In this document: piece after piece, positions 46,601 to 55,923 of the stretch
Numbering within the stretch: the stretch's first letter is position 1
Layout: every line of letters starts with the position of its first letter
NCBI RefSeq assembly: GCF_963678635.1
Contig: NC_087069.1
Location: 37,323,329-37,387,328 of the forward strand
Origin: Symsagittifera roscoffensis
Taxonomy: Eukaryota; Xenacoelomorpha; Acoela; Convolutidae
DNA length: 64,000 nucleotides
Direction of reading: 5' to 3'
The notes under the pieces: generated by a model
What the model was told of the DNA's origin: nothing
Databases searched by the model: none
Seen by the model: only the letters and a program-made list of their open reading frames with translations
Made by a program: the position numbers and the translations under genes

Positions 46601-49600
46601 GTTCTGAAGTATTTGGTGATATTTTTCTAAAACATTGAACATCTCGTCTTTTGTTTGTGATTGCATAAAAACATCGTCTAAATAGGTGATTGCGTTTTTC
46701 TTGAGTATTAGTGGTCTAAAAATTTTGCTCATAAAAGCTGAAAATGCTGCTGGTCCTATGGATATTCCATAGAATAAGCGGTTGAATTCATATTGTTGGT
46801 TTCCGATAACAAATTGTGTTAAACGTCGTGATTGTTCATCTAGTGGCATTTGATTGTATGCACTATTCATATCGGCGGTTGTAAAGTATTTGCCGTTTAT
46901 TTTTGTTAAAATAACTTGTATTGGTTCAATGGGCCAATTACATTTTGATTCATCTATAAGTGAATTGAGGTATCTAGCATCGAGAACGATTTTTAATGAT
47001 TCTCCTTTAGCTAGAATGATAACGGGGTTGATAAATGTGTTCCCTTTTGGTTGTTCTTCTTTATTAACTGGTGATATAATGTTGTATTGTTCTAAAATAT
47101 CGAGTAATCTGTTCACTTTATCATGTAAGTGAATTGGTACTTTACTTGCTCTCTGTTTTTTGAAAACTGCGTCTGGTTTTAACGGGAGATGTAGTGATGA
47201 ACTGATTTTTCCAACATCGAATTTTGATGTTGCATAGACTGATGAATATTTAATTAGCTGTTTGGCTAACTTTTCGAATTCGTCTTGTGTTATTTGTGAA
47301 TGTTGGAAATTAAACATTGTTAAAAATTTCTGTTGGTCCTCTGTGTAGTTACTTATGTTGAATGTAGGTTTGAAATATGGAGTTTTTGTGAAATAATCCG
47401 TATTTCTGTTTTCGTTACTTATTATATTATTTATAGATAATTCTTCATTAAGAATTGTAGATTGGCAAATATCTAGTAATTGGAGTATATTATTTACGCG
47501 ATAGGCTTTTTCGTGTATTGATGATATTGTAGCGTTGGTTTCACAATATCCTAAAAGTCCTAAAGGTAATGTTACTTGGTAAGGTGTGTTGTTATAGACA
47601 TGTAAGGAAATGATATCTGAATTCGAATTTTTCAAATATTTTATGGATGAGATTGTGATTTTGAAAAATTTGTGAATAGGTTTGAATTCAAAATCTGACA
47701 TATAAAATTTTTGTTTGTTTTGTTCTTTATCATATTGGTGAACTTGTTTGATTGAAAAATTATAGATATTTCCTGACAGTGGTTTTAGGTGTTTTCTTTG
47801 TTGGTTAAATATCGGGTAGAATTTTGAAAAGAATGGTGGTTGTTTATTTAATCTTTGAAAAAATGTTAAGGATGTTTCTTTTGTTTTTGTATATTTATCT
47901 TTGATTAATATTTTACTATTTAGGATGTTAATTGTTGGTATATACTTCGAAATAAATGGTATTCCAATGATATTATATTTAATATCAGTGATATGGAATA
48001 TTTGTTTAAATGGCTTATTTAAAATTTTGCTTTGCTCCATTGTTCTGGTGGGGAGGAGAAATAATTGGATTTTTCCGTAGTTTATCAATGTTGATCCTTG
48101 TGCTGTTGCTAACTTACTGGAGGTTTCAAGAGGTGTTAGCTTTGGGTGTAAAGTTTTTATTTCATTCCATGTGGGGATGTTTATTATGTTTGATTCTGCT
48201 CCTGAATCAATTAAAAAATCTATTTCAAGGTCTGGTGGTTGAAATTCTTTATTTCTTGGGCTTTCTAAGAGAAATGGTATTGTCCAAATTTTTTCTTTGG
48301 GTTGTTCTTTTTGTATATTTTGATAAATGTGGTTTGTATTCAAGCATTTTGTTTTGATATTTTTATTGGTTTGATTTGTAGTCTTAATCTCATTTGTTTC
48401 TTGCGTCGTTGGTGTGGAATTTATGGGTGTAGTGTAATAATTTTGAAGAAATTCTGATTGATTTTCATATATGTGTGATGAAAAAGGTTGTTCATATATG
48501 ACAGATTCATAGTCATTTTCGACTTTTATCATATTGATAGAAAGAGTGTTTTCAGTATCACTTTCTGAATCGGATGATGTACAGTTTATTTGATTGAGTT
48601 GTAACGTATCAGTTACTGTGTCATCAATACCTGGAGGGTCTGATGTTGTTTCTGGATTAGATTGTACTTGATTAATATGTCTTTGATGTTTAGGTGTACT
48701 ACTTCTGTGGCGATTATTAGAATTATTATAGTTATTATTATTCCGGTGTGGTGATTGGGAATAATTTCTATAACGATTATTATAACTTGAGTGTCGATTC
48801 TGTGAATTATTTCGCGATCTGTTTTGGTAATTATTGTTTGGTCTGTTAAAGTTCGATCTATTATATGAGTTATTCCTTGATTGATTGTTCGGGTAATTCT
48901 GGTTTCGGTTGTTTGAATAACTTCTATTTCGATTATAGGAGTAGTTTCTATTCCTATTGTATGATGAATTTCGTGATTGGTTGTTTGGATAGTAGTTATT
49001 TCTTGATTGGGAATTAGATCTAGAAACAAATCGTTGTGTATTTGAATGTGATCTGGAGTAGTTATTTCGACTATTTGGTCTATTGTAGTGATTTTGTGAT
49101 GAATTATGCGTGTTTCTTCGTTCTGGTGATCTTCCTCTATAACTTGAGTTATATGGTGATTGATTTCTTGTATAATTTGTATTGTTCGGGAGTGGTTTTC
49201 CTGAACTGTTGTTGCTGTAGACTGTTTTGTTCGGTAGGTTTTGATCTTTTTTCATGTATTGATGGAATGATTTATTTGGTTCTTTATATTTTTGAGGTTT
49301 ATTTTGATTGTCTTGCTGTTTTTGTCTACATTCGGAAATACTATGTCCGTATCGTCGGCAATAATTACACCATTTTTTGAAAGATGGTTTGCCTTTAAAG
49401 TTTGGGTTCTTTTCGTAAATATTGAGTATTTCAGTGATTTTTTCAACGAGGTCTGTCTCTGATTCCTGTATATTATTAATATTAGTGGGAGTCGTTTCAA
49501 TTCTGTTAACGTATTGTAATTTCAGATTTTCCGTTTCTTCTAGTTTCATCGTGATTTCTGCTTGTTCTAATTTGTCTACTAGTTTTCGAAAATCTAAATC

Positions 49601-51892
49601 GGGTTCTCGAATTGAAGAAGGATGGGATGCTCTCTTTTTTATTGCTATTTTCCTTAATTGTGGTGTTAAGGTCATCATTAAGATTTCTGTCATCTTTGTG
49701 TTTTTATAGTCGTGTGTATTTAGTGAATATGCTTTTCGAACTAGTGTTTCGATTCGTACTGCTAATTGCTTGATGGTTTCGTTTGGTAATCTGCGAATTT
49801 CATTACATAAAACTCTTTGTTGTTGTTTGTTTCTTTCGGAGTCAAACATTTTTGAAAATTCCTGTGTAAACCTTTTCCAGTTTGATTTTATTTCTAGAGG
49901 TAGTACTGAAAACCATTTTTGGGCTGCGCCATCTAAGGTTGTTTGTATTAACGCTGTGCGTCGATGTATCCAGTTTTGATGTAGTGGCGTATTAATTGGT
50001 TCAGGTCCAATATTTAAAATCAGGTTTGCTGTTACTGCATTTAAATAATCTTCTACAGAGTATTCAGGGTCTGTTCCTGTGAAAACCATTAAAGGTTTGT
50101 TTGATGTTATTGATGATCCACCCATAAGGTATGGATTCATTGTCATTTGTAATGATTCTGCTGCATTTGGCATTTGAGAAAAATTTGAAAGTTGGTTTCT
50201 TGTTATTTCATGTTGTTGGAGATAATATGGGAGTGGTATTTCATTTTGCATTTGTGATGGTTGATACGAGTGTGCAGTCATTGGATTTTGTTGTTGAATT
50301 GGTTGAAAAGATTGTGTATTAATTAGATTTTGTTGTTGAATTGGTTGTTGATGTTGTGCATCTATTGATTGTGGAGAAAAATTTCTATGATTTGTACGTG
50401 TTCTCTGTATTCCTTGTCTACGATATTCTTGAGTATTTGGTGCAAATATATCTGGTTGTAAGAAATCATCATTTGAGGATAAATAATCCATTTGATAAGA
50501 TGTCTGTTTTTTATTTTTATTTTGTTGAAAAAATGGGTAATTTTCACTGTGATCCTGTGGAGGATTTGTTTGGAAATTTATTGAATTAGGTTGGGTCATT
50601 GGGTTATCCCAATTTCGAGATCTTGTATATTGGTTAAAATTTCTTTGTGGTTGATTATATGTTTTTGATGGATGTGTATAATTATAATTATGGTCTGTAA
50701 AGTTGTTTCTAGTGAATGTTTTGCGTGTTTTTGATGGTATTGTCATGGGTCTGTATGTTTGGTAATCCATATGTGAATATTTAGGGGCAACCGAAGGTTT
50801 AACGGTTGATTGTAAGGTTACCTGTGTTTGTGAAGGATTTGTATTTCTTGGTGTTGTTAAATTTGGGCGTATTGGTGAAATACTTTGTTGTGTAGTTGTT
50901 GTGTGTACAATTTCTTCATTTATGAAGTGTGATGGTGTCTGGATATCTTGTTGAGTAAGATTCCTAGTTCCATTGAGGTTTTCATTGTGTATGACTGTAG
51001 AGTTTAAACTATTATTTTGTGTATCGGGCAAAAATGTATGATAGTTTAATGGTGTTGCATCAATGGTGAATGGTATTATTTTTACATAATCTCTTATGTA
51101 AGATATCGTACTTATTGCTTGACTTGAGATTGATTGTGGGAAGCTTATAAATGCGGGATGAGACCATTCGGGGTCCCAAACATAATCTGATTGTTCTGTG
51201 ATAGCGGTATCATCGTTCGAGTTTTGGGGTCTAAAATTTTTTCTTGCTTGTGCAATTAAATCAATATTGTGTGTGAAATAATCTATTATGAACCATGCCA
51301 AAATTTTTTGTAGATCGTGTTTTGTATGTTGTGAAACGTCGTCTTTCGTGAAATTTTCTTTAATGATGTTTAAATAACTAGAGAGTAGTGTGATTTCATG
51401 TCGTACTCTTAAATGTTTAGATGTTTCTGTCGGTGAGACATTTGTTATTGGGATTTCGTTTTCTAATATCGAAATATAACTATATATTATTGCGAAAACT
51501 TCATTGGTGAATATGGAGTTTGCTCTTTGTGAGTTATGATATTGGATGCTTTTTATATATTCTGAAAAAACTTTTGAAAATTCTAAATCAAGATCGTCTG
51601 TTTGAATTGTATATTTTCTATTATTATGGTTTGGTGAGGTGAATTCTATGGAGTAGATTCCATACTGTTGTGTTATGTTGCATATATCTTTTAAGTAGTG
51701 GTCTATGATTTGTCTTTTGATTTTTACATCTGGGAACTCTGTTTTACATGGACTGATTCCGGGTTCAAATAAATTTAATAGTAAATTTTTGCAAAATATA
51801 TGCTGTCCTCTATCAGTGGTTGCATCTATTATAAAAGGAAAGATTTCATCATCATCTGGGGTTTCGTCACCTGGGGTGTGCGTTGAGCTCAT
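43670..51892 (-). CDS. gag-pol: Fused Gag-Pol polyprotein of element 2 (2740 aa)
   Basis: Single open frame, ATG at 51890-51892. Order: unfamiliar N-terminal domain (1-230); Gln/Asn/Thr-rich linker; Gag capsid-like domain about 605-785; zinc knuckle C-x2-C-x4-H-x4-C near 841-856; Asn/Arg/Ser-rich region 930-1065, probably RNA-binding; aspartic protease with DSGA at about 1229; reverse transcriptase about 1600-1790 with YLDD at 1737-1740; RNase H starting at CDASNFGIGAAL (about 1885); integrase zinc finger (H-x-H...CNDC) about 2245-2290; integrase core with D near 2324, DNGTEF near 2380 and E 36 residues later (DD35E); GPY/F module at about 2600; a Lys/Asn-rich tail. Gag and pol sharing one frame without a shift is seen in some Ty3/gypsy lineages. 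All catalytic residues I can check are present, so it may be functional. Confidence 0.96.
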   Translation of the reverse strand: MSSTHTPGDETPDDDEIFPFIIDATTDRGQHIFCKNLLLNLFEPGISPCKTEFPDVKIKRQIIDHYLKDICNITQQYGIYSIEFTSPNHNNRKYTIQTDDLDLEFSKVFSEYIKSIQYHNSQRANSIFTNEVFAIIYSYISILENEIPITNVSPTETSKHLRVRHEITLLSSYLNIIKENFTKDDVSQHTKHDLQKILAWFIIDYFTHNIDLIAQARKNFRPQNSNDDTAITEQSDYVWDPEWSHPAFISFPQSISSQAISTISYIRDYVKIIPFTIDATPLNYHTFLPDTQNNSLNSTVIHNENLNGTRNLTQQDIQTPSHFINEEIVHTTTTQQSISPIRPNLTTPRNTNPSQTQVTLQSTVKPSVAPKYSHMDYQTYRPMTIPSKTRKTFTRNNFTDHNYNYTHPSKTYNQPQRNFNQYTRSRNWDNPMTQPNSINFQTNPPQDHSENYPFFQQNKNKKQTSYQMDYLSSNDDFLQPDIFAPNTQEYRRQGIQRTRTNHRNFSPQSIDAQHQQPIQQQNLINTQSFQPIQQQNPMTAHSYQPSQMQNEIPLPYYLQQHEITRNQLSNFSQMPNAAESLQMTMNPYLMGGSSITSNKPLMVFTGTDPEYSVEDYLNAVTANLILNIGPEPINTPLHQNWIHRRTALIQTTLDGAAQKWFSVLPLEIKSNWKRFTQEFSKMFDSERNKQQQRVLCNEIRRLPNETIKQLAVRIETLVRKAYSLNTHDYKNTKMTEILMMTLTPQLRKIAIKKRASHPSSIREPDLDFRKLVDKLEQAEITMKLEETENLKLQYVNRIETTPTNINNIQESETDLVEKITEILNIYEKNPNFKGKPSFKKWCNYCRRYGHSISECRQKQQDNQNKPQKYKEPNKSFHQYMKKDQNLPNKTVYSNNSSGKPLPNNTNYTRNQSPYNSSYRGRSPERRNTHNSSQNHYNRPNSRNNYSRSHSNTQRFVSRSNSQSRNNYYPNNQSRNSSYNRNRNYSYNRNRSYSNNRNQNYPNNQSRNNSYNRSNFNRPNNNYQNRSRNNSQNRHSSYNNRYRNYSQSPHRNNNNYNNSNNRHRSSTPKHQRHINQVQSNPETTSDPPGIDDTVTDTLQLNQINCTSSDSESDTENTLSINMIKVENDYESVIYEQPFSSHIYENQSEFLQNYYTTPINSTPTTQETNEIKTTNQTNKNIKTKCLNTNHIYQNIQKEQPKEKIWTIPFLLESPRNKEFQPPDLEIDFLIDSGAESNIINIPTWNEIKTLHPKLTPLETSSKLATAQGSTLINYGKIQLFLLPTRTMEQSKILNKPFKQIFHITDIKYNIIGIPFISKYIPTINILNSKILIKDKYTKTKETSLTFFQRLNKQPPFFSKFYPIFNQQRKHLKPLSGNIYNFSIKQVHQYDKEQNKQKFYMSDFEFKPIHKFFKITISSIKYLKNSNSDIISLHVYNNTPYQVTLPLGLLGYCETNATISSIHEKAYRVNNILQLLDICQSTILNEELSINNIISNENRNTDYFTKTPYFKPTFNISNYTEDQQKFLTMFNFQHSQITQDEFEKLAKQLIKYSSVYATSKFDVGKISSSLHLPLKPDAVFKKQRASKVPIHLHDKVNRLLDILEQYNIISPVNKEEQPKGNTFINPVIILAKGESLKIVLDARYLNSLIDESKCNWPIEPIQVILTKINGKYFTTADMNSAYNQMPLDEQSRRLTQFVIGNQQYEFNRLFYGISIGPAAFSAFMSKIFRPLILKKNAITYLDDVFMQSQTKDEMFNVLEKYHQILQNENLKAAPDKSHFFLTRVKILGHNIERKTITPLKSRIDAIQKLQPPTNKKKIQEFLGMLNFLSKYVYKMQLYLRPFYNILRQQNNFEWNTEHQTRFEEIKKLLTEQISNTIPDSNQPFYAMCDASNFGIGAALLQSHNGTNKKNLISANSRLFTQAELRLSTLMRECTAIIYTLTEYEFLILGSKHPTVLFTDHKPIIFLFTQKSNPNHRVYRFQLILMKFPNLHIVWTAGKNLALPDTLSRNTPPELLTRKTTVEIPKNIKFYLAENETSPRLECKYAVKTDIEQSQINSLQHFPLYLDCQNNHYEVDLLGTSTFKPIPYSQWIKNNTQQKRTKQHPPKKDHFPLIEKENLTDKINLSGPQTNDSKYTINQVFDLHDPLDTIPLSKFEIENIFLPPTETITISTLKQYQNLDPIIRQLKSWHKYKTKPVKADSTILGNKTLLRYFRKFNNTTINENTDLLEYNLNESTVPCLPLSMILIAFNISHTQNIKGHSGSEKTYSNFIQNFYFPNVPIWIKVLCNDCIVCQLNKPYPNQKQIAQKQDFKGQSLYFNHRISFDTKGPISPSSEGNSYIMVIVDAFTHYVALNPVPHCNAYYAYTTLYEHWIAKFGLPEILVTDNGTEFINNEIITLCHLYNIKHKPRTSHAPWTNGLVEGMNRSLQEYLRCIINGNDTKYTEWSADVKLFPLAYNSQITTTLGMSPYEMVFNQKPRKPIMFTANSHKNAQGYCQPNKDSICYNLPLHTHDEDHFHHPQILKLASGTHTEWILNRDKKHNEIYQKITKKLLQRQNINEQINSRFTPASELKIGTFVLIPNFNTQKGISKKLQPLRKGPYQIIARPTEVTYKITDSNKKEIVQHRNNLLPYYPKEYALRELTQLYSFTRLKIIQNEPHLKNTEQNDNPTENQNTKPTATKNNTQNHKESPKQRKNRKMTEQIIPQEQIDKSENRKTTRLRNQPRKNYKIFIPQSKILKKVEFQK

Positions 51893-52334
51893 TTTTTCGT
51901 TCGATGACTGTTAATATGTAATTATTAATGTGTCGAATTGGTTGATTCCAATTGTATAAATGTACTGGTTTGTGTTTATACTGCTTTTTTATTCTTCTTT
52001 TTCCTCTTTTTGATGAATTTGAAGTTGTTTCTGAGTCAGAAAAATATAATTGATCGTGAAGTGGTCAATTTTTATCTATTGATTCTTTTAGTTTGTAAAG
52101 TTCGTCTAAACTGTTGGTTTCTGATTCTGAAAATGCGTTTCGATTTTTTGAAAATCTTTTTCGTGTTATTTGTCTTTGTTTCGTTATTATTTTTCTTTTT
52201 AGTGTTTGTCGTTTTGTTCGAATGTATCCAACTGTTTGTGTATGAGGTGTGATTACAAGGTCGTATTTTTTGTTATCTATTTCACAATTGTGTAAAACGA
52301 TTGTTTGTTTATTTCCTAAATTTTTGATTGACAT
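51864..52334 (-). CDS. ORF0: basic leader-encoded protein, internal TGA
   Basis: Starts with ATG at 52332-52334. The first 89 codons end at a TGA (52065-52067, followed by C). The frame then stays open for 66 more codons, overlapping the gag start by about 29 nt in another frame. Both halves are Lys/Arg-rich, with bipartite nuclear-localisation-like clusters (KRQTLKRK...ITRKRF and SKRGKRRIKK). Element 1 (17796-18190) keeps both halves similar and has no stop at the TGA position, so either the TGA is a recent mutation or it is read through (TGA-C is a leaky context). Role unknown; a nuclear or nucleic-acid-binding accessory protein is an inference. Confidence 0.5.
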
Positions 52335-53267
52335 AAGGTTTAGGATGAGGGATGCAAGAAGTTATTAGTGATTTTTTGTTTTCCTAGACTGTTAGTCCTT
52401 ACGACTTTTTGGTTAGCTTAACCTGGGTCTTTTTATTCAGGGTTGGAGAGAAAATTATATCGATTCCGAAGAATGATTTTTTACTTTCTCGTGGCTAGTA
52501 TAAGTTAAGGTGTTAACTTACTTAATCTTACTTAGGGGTAGTGATTGTGTTCAAGGGTTGGAGAATAGTAAATCGATCCACAAGGTTCAGGTATAATTAG
52601 AACGCGAGTAGTTCGTTAGATACTATTTTAAACTTACTAAGTCTAAGATTTATCCTGGGTCTGTTAAGAGGGGGGGTCAAGTGAAGGATGAATAACCGAA
52701 GTTCTTCACTGTTTATCCTAATTTGAATGATTAGTTTTGTTTAAAAATTTCTATTAGTCTTAGGTCTTTAGAAAGGGTTGGGTAGTGAATCGACGTTTGA
52801 GGTCGTTAGACACTAATTAAGTGGATGGGGGAGAACAAAGTTGTTCTGTTTGATCCAAGGATAAGCCTTGATGATCAAATTTGAAATTTAATTAAGTAGA
52901 AAATGATTTAAGATCCAAGGATAAGCCTTGATGATCTGGTTTTAAAATTAAGTGAATTTAAGTTTTAATAAAATTTTAAATGTGTGTAAAGGAAAGATTT
53001 AGTGTTTTGATGATATTAGTGGGTTTATGATTGCTGTTATGTTTTAGGTGATGGAGCTGGAACAACAGGATGATTTATGATTACTAACCATTTATTGTCA
53101 TGCTACTAATTTTTATTTTTTATTTTTCAATAATTATTTTTCAAACATGTTTTGTATATTACTGCAGAGTTTTAGGAAAACGATCTTAGATCTTTTTATC
53201 AATCGTTATTGTATATTAATAATTTTGTTTAGCGCCTGAAATGATTTTGAAGATTAACTTCAAGGTT
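52335..53267. other. Untranslated leader of element 2 with repeated hairpins
   Basis: Conserved with 18191-19132. Two copies of GATCCAAGGATAAGCCTTGATGATC-type sequence (about 52852-52876 and 52913-52937), each able to fold with CAAGG/CCTTG stems, and a further hairpin GTGAAG...CTTCAC at 52680-52708. A sense-strand AA|GTAAGT motif at about 52510-52530, also present in element 1, may be the splice donor for the downstream ORFs. Its location between the primer-binding site and gag is where retroelements keep packaging and dimerisation signals. Confidence 0.5.
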
Positions 53268-53501
53268 TTATGTTTGCAAATGAAAATCTAAATTCATTGC
53301 CAGTAGTATTCTAAATATAAAAGTTTGTTCTGGTTTTTGCCTAACTATCATATAGCTATATGGCAAGTTTCTACTTTGTCGTATGTCGTCTCTGGTTCGA
53401 GGTCTTCTTCCAATTCCGGGTAGTTCTGTTATGGTTCGGAATATTGGCTCTGATCTATTGAGTCGTAGAGACATTTCGATTAAATTATTGTCGTATAACA
53501 T
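53268..53501 (-). CDS. 77-codon leader ORF, conserved (element 2 copy)
   Basis: First ATG-started frame after the primer-binding site. 77 residues, 66 identical to the element 1 copy (19133-19366) with no length change. Charged and Arg-rich in the middle (GIGRRPRTRDDIR), hydrophobic at the C-terminus. Not a family I know. It lies upstream of ORF0 and gag-pol, so if translated it would limit gag-pol initiation by scanning and may act as a regulatory upstream ORF. Confidence 0.5.
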   Translation of the reverse strand: MLYDNNLIEMSLRLNRSEPIFRTITELPGIGRRPRTRDDIRQSRNLPYSYMIVRQKPEQTFIFRILLAMNLDFHLQT

Positions 53502-53568
53502 TTTGTAAATGTTTTTGTCTAATTTCTAATCTATTTTGGTTAATTCTAAGCTATTAAGGTCTTGTTCG

Positions 53569-53586
53569 AGACTTATGGTCGCACCA
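53569..53586 (-). promoter_or_regulatory. Primer-binding site, element 2
   Basis: TGGTGCGACCATAAGTCT on the sense strand, two bases inside the 5' LTR, identical to the element 1 site. Complementary to a tRNA ending ...GGTCGCACCA; I do not assign the isoacceptor. Confidence 0.8.
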
Positions 53587-53588
53587 GA

Positions 53589-53998
53589 TGAGTTAGGACT
53601 GGAGTGAATAACTCATAGAGTAATTTCGGATAGGGTACACCGTCTGCTCGTCACGCTATCTTATTTTCGGCCGGATAGATTCGTGCAACTTCTTAGTCTA
53701 ATACCGATCCTAATCTTACTCTTATACTATCTAGTCTCAGGTTGTTTAACTAGTCTCTGCTAGGCTCAATAGATCTAGGGTATACTGGTTTATTGCGGCT
53801 GCTGAAGTGCTCGGGAGAGTCCAACTAATTTCTAAGTTAAATTCAAATCTCTCTGGTGCTGAAATTACAAGTAACTTCAGCACTTACAAATAAGTGGGTT
53901 GTTAGTTAGATGGATCATGATTGGTTAATATTAAATACTTTACATTGGTAAAATATCTAATTTATCCAATCATAAAATGTAGTTTAGATCAGGTTCCA
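53589..53998 (-). repeat. 5' LTR of element 2
   Basis: 410 bp, partner of 35079-35488. Followed by the AATG target duplication at 53999-54002. No TATAAA is visible where element 1 has one, so the promoter may be TATA-less. Confidence 0.95.
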
Positions 53999-54002
53999 AA
54001 TG

Positions 54003-54619
54003 CGCATTAACAACATTATTGCCTAAGATATAATTTCTAGGGTTACCCTCATACAAAAAAAAAGTATATCATAGAATTCCATACAAAAAGGCATATCAAA
54101 CAACTGCACGTGTAGATTGTATTTAAAAGATGCTTATCAAACAATTCCCATTAATGAAAACTGTAAGATAAAAATTTTTCCGCTAATTTTTTGTCAGAAA
54201 CCCTTTCAAAAGGGTTTTTGGGTAAAGTATAATGAGGTTACATTGCGTTTATGAAAGGAATAAGAACATAATGGTCACCTTTTTTTGACAACAAAATGCT
54301 TATTATACGATTTGCTTAAGTCTTTTTTAATTTTTCATTTTATTGTTACAAGTTTAAATAATTTTTGTATTTTAATTTTATTGTTAACTGTCACATTATT
54401 CTAACTTACTATGATTATTATCAGGAGACGATCTATCGTTTTCTCGAGTGGGGGGGGGGGGGGCGGTTTTGCAAAAAAAAAGTTTGAAAGTTTTCATAAT
54501 CTTTTCAGATCGACTAAATTGATTTTCCGAGGTCTCTCAGGTCTTTATAGTGACCTTATTTTAACGAAAATTTCTGCGCTGCAGGTGAATTTCTGTTGAC
54601 ACAAAAAAACTGCCATTTA
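54003..54619. other. PLAT intron 2, between element 2 and a G/C-rich MITE
   Basis: AT-rich. 54085-54170 has degraded motifs of the CATACAATTTT family (ATATCAAACAA, CTTATCAAACAATT). A homopolymer G run occurs at about 54450. The minus-strand GTTGTTAATG at about 54004-54013 could be the branch-point region of this intron before the insertion. No exon seen. Confidence 0.45.
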
Positions 54620-55031
54620 ATTTAGTATGGCGCCGAATGCGCCTTTAGAGTATCTTTAGGGTCGGTCATTTACAAATGGATGCCTTAAAACACTACCATA
54701 AGGGGTACCCTTTGGGTCGGCAGGGGGTCTAATCCCCGAAGTGGCGTCCGTCGCCTCCCCGCCCTTCCTGAATCCGCTACATAATAATGTTATGAATATT
54801 ACATAGAGCGAAACTGAGCTTTGCACTACTTGCGATATAACGCGAACCAGTGGATTTAGGGGGTGGGGTGGGAGATGACCTACGCCTTCTCCCACCCCCC
54901 CCCCCTCCCCCCCTCAGGAATTCGTCCCCCTGCCGACCCAAATGGTCCTCCCTTTTGTACTATTTGTGGTGACGGACCCTAAAGTTTTTTTAAAATTCTA
55001 TAGGCACCTTCGGCGCCAATATATACTAATT
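54620..55031. mobile_element. MITE with GGCGCCGAA ends
   Basis: About 410 bp. The left arm TTTAGTATGGCGCCGAA...TTTAGGGTCGGTCA...TTTGGGTCGGCAGGGGG is mirrored at the right by CCCCCTGCCGACCCAAA...TGACGGACCCTAAAG...TTCGGCGCCAATATATACTAA. Much more G/C-rich than its surroundings. Related C-rich sequence with CCTCAGGGATTC and CGACCCAAAG recurs near 60090-60140. Confidence 0.6.
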
Positions 55032-55923
55032 TTATTAGTCGGCGCCAATTAAGGGGGGGGGCGCCGAAAAAAAACGCAATTTTTGGTCAAATTTTTCCAA
55101 AAAATGCCTAAAAACGCCTTTTTTGGCCCGTTTTTTCAAAATTTTAATTGCGGCGCAGAAAATTTGGTCAAAATGGGGTCTTTATAGTGGTTTAGGAGAA
55201 CTCCGAAAATCAATTTGGTCGACCTAAAAAAAAGTTACAAAAAGGTACTTTTAACACGTACAAAAAAGACGACGGTCAAAATAGAAAATTAATTCTCGAG
55301 GGAAGTTACTTTTTAAGCAGTAACTATTAAAAAAAAACAGGGAAGCTTTCTAAAGTTTGAATTTATTAAAACTTTGAAAGAGGGTCCCGGTGGGGTTGAC
55401 TTTGTGCGTTTAAAATTTTTTCATCAGAATTTTAACCAGTTTGAATTTTTCTTTGTCAAGTTTCGAGCAAGTAAATCATGCATGTGACAATTGCTAGCTG
55501 AAAATTGGCTATTTGAGCCGTGCAAAATTTTTTGTCCGTTGAAAAGTTTTTTGAAACCTTTTTGAACTCTTGCCTGTCCGTATAAAAATTTCCAAAAAAT
55601 AAGAAAGAAAACTTGTCTTATTAATAAATATTTGAAGACATCTGAACTCAACTGCGATAAAAAACTAAAAATCTAAGCTTTCCATCCTTCGCGCTATTTC
55701 ACCAAGCTTGAAAACTTTCAAAAGTTTTTATGAATCTGGGCGGGACTTTCGGAACCGTAAACAGCTAGTCTATTTTTAACTAGAATATTTTCGAATATCT
55801 GAAGCCGATTTTCTTATCTTCAGCATCGGTTTCCTCATTTATGCATAGCTTATTCAAAAGTTACAACACATCTCGCAAAAACAATAAACTTTAACTCAGT
55901 TTTTTAAGGAATTAGGAGCTAAC
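55032..55923. other. PLAT intron 2, right part
   Basis: Contains another GGCGCC-GGGGGGGG-GCGCCG motif at 55040-55070 and otherwise plain AT-rich sequence. No exon supported. Confidence 0.4.

Larger units (their letters stand above)
35079..53998 (-). mobile_element. Element 2: young giant Ty3/gypsy-class LTR retrotransposon with envelope and extra ORFs
   Basis: 18,920 bp with 410-bp LTRs (TG...CA) and the 4-bp target duplication AATG at 35075-35078 and 53999-54002. By eye the LTRs differ at one position (A at 35125, G in the other), so insertion is recent. Sense order: 5' LTR, primer-binding site, 77-codon ORF, ORF0, gag-pol (2740 codons, open), two small membrane ORFs, a Pro-rich frame without ATG, envelope glycoprotein, ORF3, 3' non-coding region, 3' LTR. 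RT-RNase H-integrase order, a DD35E integrase and a GPY/F module place it in Ty3/gypsy (Metaviridae). It is far longer than the common 5-8 kb members. It sits in PLAT intron 2 in the same orientation as the gene. Confidence 0.95.

Noticed and set aside
48613-49029. Ile/Thr-rich minus-strand frame inside gag-pol (and 14833-15270 in element 1)
   Set aside because: It is the alternative frame of the Asn/Arg/Ser-rich Gag linker, produced by its biased codons.
54656-54895. Minus-strand 79-codon frame
   Set aside because: It covers most of a G/C-rich inverted-repeat element; the frame is a by-product of composition.
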